NCBI RefSeq assembly: GCF_013373865.1
Contig: NC_050473.1
Coordinates: 1,550,001 to 1,614,000 of the forward strand
Reading direction: 5' to 3'
DNA from: Monomorium pharaonis
Taxonomy: Eukaryota; Arthropoda; Insecta; Hymenoptera; Formicidae
DNA length: 64,000 bases
How positions within the stretch are numbered: position 1 is the stretch's first letter; each line of letters begins with the position of its first letter. Position numbers and translations under genes: made by a program. Below, in pieces: positions 38,946 through 49,908 of the stretch. Under the pieces are notes generated by a model, which was not told where the DNA came from, did no database searches, and was given only the letters and a program-made list of their open reading frames with translations.

Positions 38946-39778
38946 TTATATAACGCCCATTATTTCCAGCACTGATGTATCGAATGACCTATTAAAATTC
39001 AATATAAATAATTATAGTACTCTTATTACTTACAAAATATTTAATTATCTAAATACATATAGAATGTATATACTTACTTAGATTTTATTTCATCACCTGG
39101 AATGTAAAATGGATTGCAAACAGCATTGGAATATGCAGCGTGTAACTTCTTAAAAATCTGTCAACCGAGATTATGAAAAATTTTCACAATATTAATTATA
39201 TACTGCAATTAAAATATCAAAATTATATAAAGCATGAAGAGTTACCGTTTTTATTTCGTTATCTCTTAATGATACATTGGATGATTGTAATACTATGACA
39301 AATTTGATCTTTGTGTTTGTAGCATAACCATATCTGAAAATAGAAATTTTCGAATGTATTTAATACAGTTTGTATCTATCGTGGAGCGATTCGTTGCATT
39401 ACATACATTTTGTATTCTTCAGTTGCAAATAATAAACCTAAATATAAATCACGTATGTCAACTGTTGTTTTACTTCCTACATTCAACTTCTCCTCTATAA
39501 TATCAATCGACGTATGTACTTTGTAATGAAACTGCAATCCAGCAGCTTCGTCCGCACATTGATATATTTTAATAAATTTTGGAGAATTCTATAAAAAATT
39601 TATTAAATCTGCATTAATTAAATGTTCACAACTCGTAAAGAGATTTAATTATACAAGTGCTTTATTATATATATATATATATATGCTGAAAAATTTTTGT
39701 CATATTACGTTATAACCTATAAAATTAGAAAACACGTATACTTGCATCTTTGCCGATAACAGCTACGCAAGCGGCCAT
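38946..39778 (-). CDS. TRAPPC2L: TRAPP complex subunit 2-like (TRAPPC2L)
   Basis: Five exons on the minus strand (39778-39746, 39588-39407, 39333-39246, 39157-39078 and 38988-38946) give 141 aa; human TRAPPC2L is about 140 aa. Recognisable segments are MAACVAVIGKD, FHYKVHTSIDIIEEKL, DLYLGLLFATEEYK, YGYATNTKIKFVIVL, SSNVSLRDNEIK and CNPFYIPGDEIKSKSFD. This is the longin-like sedlin fold of TRAPP tethering complexes acting in ER-Golgi traffic and autophagy. Intron 1 seems to use a GC donor (gat|gcaagt): the nearest GT donor breaks the frame, while the GC site aligns without gap. The last exon is only 13 codons plus stop and was found by requiring a strong donor (aa|gtaagt) and a family-like C-terminus. 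About 600 bp separates it from CCT2 and about 370 bp from ETFRF1. Confidence 0.9.
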
Positions 39779-40151
39779 TTTAGAAGATTCTACAAAAACG
39801 CAAAAAAAATCTTTTAAAATACACTATACATTTTTGTTGGATGTATTTTTGAGCGAAAATAATCACGAGTACGCAACGCGAACGTTCCGTACCAATTTAA
39901 TGATGCTAGGTTAAAACGACACCACCGTGTCAATGTCATTTGAATAAAGAGAAACATTTTTTTTTTACAAATAATTTTACTGGTATAAAGTACATAAAAT
40001 AGAAATGTAGCATGGTACAAAAAATATGTACATTAGGCACATATAGTAATCCTAATTTATAACAATTACATGTCAATTACATTTATACAAAACACAAGTA
40101 TTTCATACATTATTGAACATCTGATATGTATCATTCTAATATATGTAAATT

Positions 40152-40578
40152 CTAATATTGATCATTATAATATCTTTTCTTTAAAGTCCTGTACTTGCGC
40201 AACATATACAAGGCTTCTAATTCTTTGATTACAAAATTACCATGATTTATCATCTTATTTATCTTTTCGGGATCGGTCTCCGTTTTGTTTTTATCAAAGG
40301 CCCTTTTTAGCTTTGTTCTGAAATATTGATATCCTTTTGGATAGTCTCGGCCCATGTACAACAGCTAAAAGATAGTACAAAATAAATCTCTAATTAGATT
40401 CATTAGCTTAATAAGCTAATGTGTAATAAGAAAGCATGCCAAAAAATATATGCCTCATATAATATAAGCTACATCTAACAAATTATTAATTAGAATAAAT
40501 GATAATAACTAAATATATATACAAATAACTTGTTATTACCGTTTTGTACAAATGAATGACTTTAGTGCGCTGTGACAT
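40152..40578 (-). CDS. ETFRF1: ETF regulatory factor 1 (LYR motif protein LYRM5)
   Basis: Two exons (40578-40540 and 40364-40152, GT-AG) encode 83 aa. The N-terminus MSQRTKVIHLYKTLLYMGRD carries the LYR-type motif (HLYK) at the start of the first helix. YPKGYQYFRTKLKRAF and the block FVIKELEALYMLRKYRTLKK are diagnostic of this LYRM member. LYR proteins are small mitochondrial-matrix helical bundles that bind acyl-carrier protein. ETFRF1 binds electron-transfer flavoprotein and can remove its FAD. The length fits the family (about 90 aa in human). It heads a same-strand run with TRAPPC2L and CCT2. Confidence 0.92.
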
Positions 40579-40732
40579 GACACATAATAAATCTTGAGCT
40601 AACAGCAACTAACTTGGGCTCTTGCAAGTCAATTGACAAAAATGATAATCATTATCATCTGCGATCGTTTCCATTAAGATCCTCAAGGCCCTCACACATG
40701 AATTAACATAACTTTAAAGGTGGAAGCACATA

Positions 40733-40852
40733 GGGTGCGTTCGGGGAGACGCTATTAGCGCTATCAGCATCAGTTTAGCCTTGTTCTATTTTTAATGAGT
40801 AATGAAGATGGACTAATGTTGGTAGCGCTAATAGCGTCTCCCCGAACGCACC
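40733..40852. mobile_element. MITE family D, copy 2
   Basis: Termini gggtgcgttcggggagacgc and gcgtctccccgaacgcacct, with the same interior (catcagttta, ttaatgagtaatgaagatgg) as copy 1 at 23543-23663. The trinucleotide ata on both sides is a candidate 3-bp target duplication. It lies about 155 bp upstream of the ETFRF1 start codon. Confidence 0.8.
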
Positions 40853-40970
40853 TATAAAATTACAGGAGCCATAAGGCAGAATGCAGAAGTCATAGCGCAT
40901 GCGCTATGGTATTACTTTATCTAGAGATACTATGGGTCTGTTCGCGTCACATGCCCCAACATGCTCCTAT

Positions 40971-41038
40971 TCACCCCAACGCACTCCAATACGTTGATTC
41001 CGATGACGCCAACCTATTAGAATGCGTTGGAGTGAGTA
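40971..41038. repeat. Short inverted repeat with accccaacgcactccaa arm
   Basis: The left arm caccccaacgcactccaat is answered by ttagaatgcgttggagtg. It is possibly a remnant of a further small transposon, since the flanking DNA has several related ccccaac motifs. Confidence 0.5.
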
Positions 41039-41132
41039 GTAGCTAAAGACCTATATGGTTTGTTTTAAAATTATTAAAAGCGTTAGACCGACAGCTGGCT
41101 TCATACCGGTATCTTTTTGCGTATCGCAACAG

Positions 41133-42442
41133 ACGCAGGATGGACGGATGGACCGGCTTCGGAGCAAGTGGCATCGTGAATCTCTTAATTAGTAAGTATA
41201 ACATATTAACAGTGCGTAATTGTAATTCGTTTGAACGCGTATCTGTTAGCCTGTTATTTTTAGCTGCACACAAACAAGTTAAAGTGAGACAAATATGTTT
41301 TTTCTCATTTTAACTTATTGCACCAATGCAGCAGTGCAGCTAAAAAGAACAGGCCGTGTAAATGCTAGTTCGAGCGAGGATCGCGGCTCGTAACGACATT
41401 AATCGCGATACGCGAAGGTGATCACGCGAGAAACAATCCCTTCGTCATCTTAATTGCATTTCATTTTCATTTGTAGATCGCGGTAAGTCTGATGTGGACC
41501 GCGCGCGGTGCCGGAGCAATGTCGCGCCATGGCTACTCGGTAAATCAAATCTACATCATAACTTGGGTTAAGTTCTCAGTCTTAACATTGCGCTCGTGTA
41601 TTTTCCATTGGACAATACGCGTTACTCGCAATATCGGGGAAAAAAAACAGTCGTCGCATTATCGATTATTTCTGTGAGCAATCGACATGTAAGGATGCAT
41701 GGCTGGCAATAAGGATGCTGCAAAAAGATTCGGCGTACCGATCGCGCGGCGGCGGCGTTACCTTTGGCGTGTGAAGTTAACCGCGCGACGTGGCGTCACT
41801 TTTAACGCGTGAAGTTGACCGCGCGAGAATGACGAAGCCGTTTCACTCCATCTTTTACATATCGCTGTTAGAACGTAACGGACGCAAGATGGACCGGCTC
41901 CTGAATAAGTGGCATCGCGAATCTCTTAATTGGTAACTATATAACACGTATCCAACCTTGCGTTGTAATTCATTCGAATGCGTATCCGTCAACACTTGTT
42001 CAAGTGAAGATCGCGACTCGTAGCGAGACATATTCGTAATACGCGAAATCGATCGCGCAGGAAGGAATCCTTCCGCCATCTTAACAGCATTTCTTCCTCA
42101 TTTGCAGATCGCGGCAAGTCCAATATAGACCGGTGCCGGGGAAAATGTTGCGCCATATCTACTCGGTAAGTCAAATTATTATGATGCTAGAATGTGCTAG
42201 AACAAGCGAATGAGTAAATATATATTCGCGTTTCTCGCAATAACTGATAATACGATCTTCATTTCCGTGGACAATCGACAACGTGATGATCGCGTTTTAA
42301 GCATTGTAATTAACGCGGATATTTCAGCGTCATGATATTCAGCCATAACGGCGTACATTCATCTTTCATTTGCCTCTTGTTTACAGAACGCGGCGAACGC
42401 GGGACGGATCGACCCCGGAGCGAATGGACTTGCACATCACCG
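41133..42442 (+). ncRNA. Putative non-coding RNA: five repeated exon-like blocks
   Basis: Five blocks of 56-63 nt (41133-41191, 41477-41539, 41872-41932, 42108-42165 and 42387-42442) are each preceded by an AG acceptor with a t-rich lead. Each is followed by a donor (gtaagt, gtaaat, gtaact, gtaagt, gtaagt). The blocks are diverged copies of one another, sharing an acgc/atcgcgg start, a gatggaccgg-like core and a ccggagcaa/gtggc-like second half. The 41.13-41.54 and 41.87-42.17 kb pairs form a larger tandem duplication that includes the intron sequence. Block lengths are not multiples of three, and no shared reading frame is conserved, so a spliced non-coding transcript is the best guess. Transcription and the outer exons are not shown by sequence alone. 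Confidence 0.4.
41249..41355. mobile_element. MITE family A, copy 4, inside the exon-like array
   Basis: It starts gcctgttatttttagctgc and ends gcagctaaaaagaacaggcc, with caagttaaagtgagacaaat and ctcattttaacttattgc inside. The left inner arm is shortened compared with copy 1. The paralogous position in the second duplicated unit (about 41990) lacks it. Confidence 0.75.
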
Positions 42443-43840
42443 GTAAGTGTAACGCACATTAATTTTCCGTCATAATTCGTTTAAGAGCGTTATTCACTCT
42501 CGATATTCACGAGCGCGAATGGTGTCGCGTAGCGGTACTTTTACATAAATTTTTATCTGTAAAAATACTTTTTATTTCTAATATTATTTCATTAATATTA
42601 TTGATAACAAAAGACAATCATTGAAAAGTATATAAATTTTTTAAAATACAATACACGCTTTATTTTAGTAAAAAAGGGACATGTTAAAGAGCATAAAGAT
42701 ATATTAATATTATAACAAATATTTTGCGGAATAAATCTATTTAATTATTTAACGTTACATGTGTATATGTGTGTACATCTTTAAAAATTAAATATAATCA
42801 CAAATGAAATCATACACGCTATCTCAAGAAAAACACAATATTGAACTTACGAAGTACGCTTATCTCTAAAATGCTAAGGATAACAATGTTATCTCATTAG
42901 CTAGCACCATTTATTACTAACAAAAATAAAAATTTTAAATGTTTTCTTTCGTTAAAGAAAGAGGAATATATTAAGTTCTATCAAAATTTAAATAAATCGC
43001 CGAATAGATACAAGTATTTTATTAGAAAATAATAAAAAATGGTGTTTTATACTACTTTCGTTTGACTATTTTTCGTATTTAATTGCAGTAACAAGATTCC
43101 ATTGGGTTCTACATTGCTTTGCGCACTGTGATTACCAAAATACTAATTTACTAAAAAATATTTCACACGCTTTAGGCTTTTATTGTGTTAATTACTTTTG
43201 CATTGAAAGAAAGGATATACATTTAACTACTTACAATTTCAAATTATGTCGATATACATATTCTGAATGAGAGAAATGTTTAGGCAAAATCAGAGTGTGC
43301 ATGATTGATCTCCTTCTTGTACTTATTCTCGTGATCTTTTTTTTAACATCGTTATACAACTATATTTTTGGTTTTCACGAATCTTAATTAAAACGATAGA
43401 AAAATAGATTATACATCTCCAATTCTAAACATCAATCTTACTTGTACAATTAATTAATAATTAACATATCAACTACAGTTGATATATTGAAACAATCTTA
43501 ATATGTAAATCTGAAAGACGAGTAATATATTACGTTATGTTTGTAGAAAGATCAAACGCATATAATAACATGGTTGATTGTAAGATTGGCGTATCTCGTA
43601 AAAATGTTAAATTTATCAAACTTATTATTCAATAAAATCAAGCGATATCAACTATATAAGAGTATGAAAAAATCTTGGGTTAATTCCTTTGGCATGCCCA
43701 TAGATCACTTAAATCAAATCACTGCTTTAAACGATCACAAGATATATATAATTGACAAAATCCGGCATACTTTCACATAATTTACATAATTTATGATAGT
43801 CAGTCAAACAAGTACCAGGAATGTCATTACGCGAATGATA
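42443..43840. other. AT-rich 3' flank of the BTB gene
   Basis: No gene seen. AT-rich sequence downstream of the minus-strand BTB-BACK-PHR gene, probably including its 3' UTR. Confidence 0.55.
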
Positions 43841-46220
43841 TTACGTGTAAAAGATAAGCTCGGGTATTTGACCTTCATCAGTAGACGTGCCATTATTATC
43901 TCCTAATTCGCTGCTAAATTTGAATTTCACTTTTCCATTTCCTGAATCACAATCTACCAACACTGTTTTCATTCCTTTTGTGCCATAATACGAATATGGC
44001 CCCTGAAAAATAAATATGTAACTTTTTAGAAATTGCATATATAATAATAATTAAATAATAAATCAAAAAGATACATCATAACAACCTTAAAAGTTGCTGA
44101 TGCCGTATAAATCGTATTGGGTAAGATTTCCGCTAATTCTTTAAACATTAGACGGTATGTGTACTTTGATCCATCACAGCTAAAACTTGTTGCATTTGTA
44201 GCTATCACTTTTCCTGATGCAGTGTGAATTAATTCGACTGTTACTTCATATATCGCTGGTTCTTGGGTGCTACCGTAAACGCCGTAACCGATCAAAAAGA
44301 TACGTCTATCCACGCTAAATCTGCAAGAATTCAAATGTTACAATATCGGTCACATCAGGAATTTTCATTGTTATAAACAAAATCATATTTTTACCGAATA
44401 CGATCACTAGTTCCAAAATATCCCCATCTACTTTTTGTATGTTGAAACCTGCATACAGTTTGTTCCTTGCCCGTCATACAACACCGCGGCATTGTTTGAA
44501 ATCCCACCGAAGGTTTAGGATTTAGTATGAAATATGAGAATAAAGATAAGACCTATAAAATTTAATTGCATATTTTCAGAGTGTAATCTTTTTAGTCTAA
44601 ATATAACAATTAGCATATCGAAAGAATATTGCAATACTAGCCTCTGAATAATTTAATAATCCAGATTGCGCTGGACCCGCTGTAAACTCTTCTTTAGACA
44701 TAAGAGGAAAACGAACTAAAGATAAAGCATCGCCTAAAACCAGACGTTGATTTTCTGGAGTGACTGATAATTCCTGTCTCACACATTCAGCTTCTGACCA
44801 CCTATTAAAAATTATAAACATTATATACAATAAGGCCTTACGTATAATAAAGGAATATTAAACATTAGGAATAGAAATTAGAATTTTAGAATCAATTTTT
44901 TCATTGAACAATGATTAAATTTATCATAGATATATAATAAGTTATGTTGTATCATGTTATATTTAATGTTCATTTAGGAAACTGATTCTAAGATTCTAAT
45001 TCCTATTCCTAATATCTAATATTCTTCTATTGTACACAGTACAACATACCTTAAAACAGCTTGAAATAATTTAGATTCCCTAACACGGAGAGTATCTCTT
45101 TCTAAGACTATCATCAATGTATCAATATCAATATCTGTGAATCCATCCGCATTGAAGGCCTCAGTTGTGAATCTGTCTATGGTGTCCAAGCATACAGAGG
45201 CTAATTGTGGCTCGTCAAACAGACGAGCTTGTGTCAACAGCAAGAAAGCGTTATCACTTGTCAAATTGTTCTTTAAAAAATCGACGCAATGCTTCTCTAA
45301 AGCAGCCACTGCATATTTCTTAGCAGTATATAGTGTCGTCATCACAGTTTCAGGATCTATCTGTATTTCATCAGTGTATAGAAAAAGGAGCACTGCCAAA
45401 AATGCAGCAGGCTCTACATCAGGTACTTCTATTTCCGAAGAAGCTGTTGCAAGCGTTCCGTTAAACATTGCGTCAAATACAGCACTTCCACAGGACAAGA
45501 CTAGTTTGTGAGCCGGTATGCGTTGCTGCTGCGCTCCTCTTCCCACCAGAAAAGTCACGTCTGACAGTATCTCATTATTAAAAAGGAATACAATCCTCTC
45601 GCGCATTGTTGCCTTTGTACCTTGCCAGTTGTACATAACTGCAGGTTGATTCTGCGTAGTGGAGTTCTCTAAAGTAGCATTATTCTGTGGTCGTCCATCC
45701 AGATACGATATATTTGCTGCGTTGGTAGGTGGCCGGCTAAAAGTATAAGAGTACAATTGTATATCAAATAACACATATTTACAATCTCGTCAAACATCGC
45801 AAAATAAATACTTCAAGTTAATTCAGAAGAAATTTAGATAAACAACGCTAGTTCTCTCCGTGCGATTAAAATTGCTTACTTGTCGCTGTTAGAGATGGAG
45901 GGCTCGCTCCGCGCAGCGGACGTCGAGCTCAACGGTTGATCCTCGTCGCCGACAAAGTTAAGCGCGCGCCGCGCCCGGATGAGAGTGATATTCCGTAGCG
46001 GCTCCCGCAACAACGACGACGACGACGACGACGACGATGACGGTCCACCGCCGCCGTCGGCCACCACGCTGCTGCCGGCCGCTGTCGTCGAGCCACCAGC
46101 AACCGCAGTCGCGTTCTCGCTGGCCGCGTCGCGCTCGTCCTCAGCGTGCGTCGCCAGTCGCAGGCCCTGCAGCCTCGACGCGACGTTCGACACGTCATTC
46201 AGGGCGGCCTCCGTAGACAT
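43841..46220 (-). CDS. BTBD2: BTB-BACK-PHR domain protein, BTBD1/BTBD2 type
   Basis: Six exons on the minus strand: 46220-45880, 45736-45050, 44801-44642, 44552-44395, 44320-44086 and 44002-43841. They give 580 aa. The order is a low-complexity N-terminus with a nine-serine run, then the BTB/POZ domain (NNEILSDVTFLVGRG, PAHKLVLSCGSAVFDAMFNG, FLLFLYTDE-like core). The BACK region follows (LLLTQARLFDEPQLASVCLD), then a linker with FPLMSKEEFTAGPAQSG. The C-terminal PHR domain has SVDRRIFLIGYGVYGS, FSCDGSKYTYRLMF and GPYSYYGTKGMK, and the protein ends GQIPELIFYT. Such proteins act as substrate adaptors for Cullin-3 ubiquitin ligases; BTBD1/2 also bind topoisomerase I. The exon 3 donor appears to be GC (gag|gctagt), since every nearby GT donor breaks the frame and the GC site aligns without gap. 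BTBD1 and BTBD2 cannot be told apart here. Confidence 0.9.
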
Positions 46221-46450
46221 GTTCGCACACCAGACGTAATACCTGACCAAGTACTGCCCCGTCTCATTTAATCGCGTCGCCTCGCGCCAACGCGAGCGGC
46301 GGCGGGCGCGGTTTCTTCACCTTATCACCCTCAGCTAAGCCGCGCGTTCGCGTTCCCGTCTTCTCCGTTCCTCTCCAAGCGCGCCGGGGCCGTCGCCGGG
46401 TACTCGCCGAGATGCGTGAGAAATGTCACTCAAGAACATACGCAACGGCG
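46221..46450 (-). promoter_or_regulatory. GC/CpG-rich promoter region of the BTB gene
   Basis: A sharp GC- and CpG-rich block directly upstream of the BTBD start codon, grading back to AT-rich DNA past about 46.5 kb. No TATA box stands out. The call rests on position and composition. Confidence 0.4.
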
Positions 46451-48382
46451 ACGCGCTGCAGCGACATCCTGCCGTACTCCCTCACCCGCGATCCGTTTTC
46501 CTCGACCTATACGTAGCATATACATTTTGTGAGATTGCCGATAACATCAGAGAATGGATTGTGGTTCGAGTCTGTGCTAAAAGTTGCGACAGAGTTGTGC
46601 CCTGTAAATTTCTTTACGTCTATACATGAATTATTTACGTTATGTTTATCGCAAGAATCTTACTTATATAAACGATATAAGCAACGCGTATTATTATTAA
46701 TTGAGTAACTTGAGACAGAAAAAGTAATCAAGTTAAAAAATTGTCAAGAAGCTACTCTTCTCGCCACCATAATTTTATTTGCGATTGCAAAACGCGACAC
46801 TATATATTTTTTTTTTTTTTAATCGAAAGGAATCATGTGTGGAAAAAATATTATTAAGTCAGATTTTGTAACAAGTGTATTAATGACGTTTATGTACAAT
46901 GTTTACACGGTGATACAGAAAACATGTCCGCAGGTTTACGGTGTTACGTATAATACAACAAATATTATCTGGAAATCATTTAAACTATTAATATGGCAGT
47001 TATAGTGAAGAAATATATGTCTCAAAAGTAATTAAAAAAGCATGTTAATATTATGAAACGTACATAGACATTGTGACATAAAACAGCAAATTCCTTATTT
47101 CCCGCGGAAATATGTACAGCTGTGCATTACAGATTTTTCAGAAACGCACTAATATAAAGTTATTTTGCGAGTATATGTAAATTAAAAATACTCTCCACAA
47201 ATCTGCATTGCACATCGCAATAATACAGGGATTAATCAAAACTATTGACGTATGGTGCAACAAAATATATAAGAGAAAAATAGTAGGAGAAATATTTTCA
47301 TTATTAATATATCTTTATTATACGCATCGTATTGAGGTGCAATGAAAATTCGTGCAGTGAAAAAAATCTACGGTTACTTAATCTACGGTTTTATATCAGT
47401 ATTTTTTCGCATTTTTTACGATAGTCAGATATATGTATATATATTAATAATTGTCATGGGGTTGTTGGCACGTTTTATTCATCTATAGTCAATGTTTCCT
47501 AAGCTGAATCATATTAGTTTAAATAAAATATACTTTACACCAATTTTAATTAAATAGGTTTTAGTAGTACTATGATTTGCATCTTCGTTATTGAACAATA
47601 ACGTGCCTCGCAGATCTAGATATAGATGCAAAGAGTTATATTCTAATTAAAATACTATATATCTTATTAGAGAGAACTCTCACAAGCTACTTGGGTACAT
47701 ACAAATTTATAATATTTATAATACACACAGTAAAAAAATGAAAACTGGCCGCCGATAAAATGAATATTAGATCTAATTAAGCTAAAGCATAATTAAATTA
47801 ATGCGCGTCAAGACACGCGCCTATTTTATTAAGAATCAATAAAATTATGTGAAGTATATTATCTTGAAATATTGTTCTTGAATCGTGACATCGGTCAACT
47901 GTTACATTCGTTAAATTAAAAGTTCTCGATTTTCTCGTCGGTTTGTTATTGTAAGATCATAATTTCAAAATCGGCAAATGTTGATGAAATGTGATGAATC
48001 ATGCTTACGTTTAATTCATAAAAAATTCCTATCAAAATATCTGATAATAAATAGAAAAATATTTAAAATACGCTAAGAAAGATATTTGTAAATGAAGCAC
48101 CAAGGAGTACAAATCGATTGATCGACGTCAAACGTGCCATTCACAAAACAACGCGTTTTTACGCCTGTGCTTAATGTCTAATAAATTATCATTATATAAC
48201 TGTCATCAGAAAAATTGATGATATGATCGTTGGTAACGTTTTCATTGCGTCCGACGATTAGTAATATTTTTCACGCTCACGTCCCCACGTTTCGTACATA
48301 ATCTCACACGCGCATTAATCTGTCCGTCGCAACATAATTACTGCACAATGTATTGTCATTAGAACGAGAATCGACACTTTTT
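46451..48382. other. AT-rich DNA 3' of the cystine-knot gene
   Basis: No gene recognised. The part nearest 48.38 kb is probably the 3' UTR of the minus-strand cystine-knot gene. Confidence 0.55.
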
Positions 48383-49908
48383 TCACGTCTCAAGGTCTAA
48401 CTCTTGATCTCTTGGTTGACGCTGTTTGCTCTTCACTTTCCTCGCCTTGGTTGCTACGATTTTCTTCTTCTTCGGCTTCGGCATGATCTCGCAGCTGCAG
48501 CCACTTCGCACACTGATGTAGTCCAACGTCCATCCGGATCCGCTCACGGTGTTACTGGAAAATGCGGGAAAGTGATGGTGTTCCCTGTGATGATGCCTTC
48601 TGTGCTCTTCCATTCCAATCTAAACGAGAATTAGAACAATAATTAATATCTCTCGATGACTTTCTTTCGAAAATTTTTAAGCACCCTATGGAGTTTTTCT
48701 CAAAGTAATATTCGCAAAAAATACAATTGAAAGAATATATAATCTTTTTTAAATGTTCTTCATGAAATTATGATAGAATTTTGACTTTTTCTGACCGTAC
48801 CTTTGATCCAGAATTCTGGATGATAGCGTACGTGTACGAGAACTTTTGCACGCATCTAGACTGGTTGCTGAACTTCCGGTCGACGAACCTGCACGGCTTG
48901 CCGAGGACGTCTGGCCTGCAGGAATACTCGAAGAACCTTTGGACGTTCTCGCCGTCCCGATAGAGCTCGACGTACATGTCTTCTCGATTTCGACCGCCGA
49001 CCGGTTGCACCATTTCCTCTATCGTAGGACAGCAGTCAACCGGGAGGCCATCCTCGCCCCCTTCCTGACGCAGAATCATCTGCATCTCCCGATATGTCAT
49101 CCGCTTGTTCGTCGGCTCCTCCAGTGGTTCTACCCTGCGATTTGCAATGGCAACGGTTTTTCCTACTTAATCAATTCTTGTTTTCAATAGATATCATTCC
49201 CTAATCAAACGTATTTCCACTCGGCTAATGTTCTTCGAGAGTGCAGGCATAAATTCTAATCGCGCGTACGATCGTCGTGTTAACAGGCGACTTAATGGGA
49301 AATATATGTTAAAAAAAAAAATAAAAGCATGCTTCGGCTACGCCGTACATGTGTGTGTCCCGTTTGAATTTAAATCGGATTCTACTTGCTACCGAGGGAA
49401 ACGTCGATATTCATCTCATGCCGATCGCACTAATAGCTTATATCTAAATTAGGCAAAATGTTATAGCGGTTTAAAAAAGTTTCGCAAAACATGATATTTT
49501 ACTTCATTTCGCATACATTATTAACATTTTATGCACAGCGGCGATAATAATTAAGATAGTGGGCTTTACGTGATCGATAAAATAAATCCAAATGTGACGC
49601 ACGTCGCGTTTTAGTAAATATTATTAAATGATTATTGAAAATGGCAAAGTTAAGATGGAAAAATGTATATTTTAATACTTTGAGTTTAAAAAATGAAAAA
49701 AAATTCATTTTAATTTATGCTCAAATTAAATCGAGTAAGCTTGAAAACAATATTTTCTCATTTTATTATTTCGTCCGAAAATTTTTACTCACCAGCGAGA
49801 GATATGTCCTCTGAAAGGATGTTCCCTAGGCCTTCGAGAGGAGAAGGATAAAGTCAGATTATTAGCGGCAGTAAGCCGCGGGCACAGGACTGCGGTCAGC
49901 CAAACCAC
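48383..49908 (-). CDS. Spaetzle/neurotrophin-like secreted cystine-knot ligand (5' end missing)
   Basis: Three coding exons on the minus strand (49908-49793, 49134-48801 and 48619-48383) join in frame to at least 227 aa. An upstream exon with the start codon is implied, because the first exon seen opens with an acceptor (ttgcag) and no Met. Its first residues (VVWLTAVLCPRLTAA) look like the end of a signal peptide. The mature part has the cysteine pattern DCCPT, YSCRP, KPCRF, SRCVQ and SGCSC. It also has QRFFEYSC, QKFSYTYAI and WTLDYISVRSGCSC, whose spacing matches the neurotrophin/Spaetzle cystine-knot fold. A histidine-rich stretch (HRRHHHREHHHF) precedes the last strand, and the C-terminal tail is strongly basic (PKPKKKK onward). 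Family members are processed ligands of Toll or related receptors in immunity, patterning or nervous system. I cannot name the exact subfamily. Confidence 0.75.

Noticed and set aside
41043..42079. Two similar minus-strand open frames (about 75 codons each) over the exon-like array
   Set aside because: Their similarity is explained by the underlying DNA duplication. They lack conserved ends, and one is interrupted by the MITE in the first unit.
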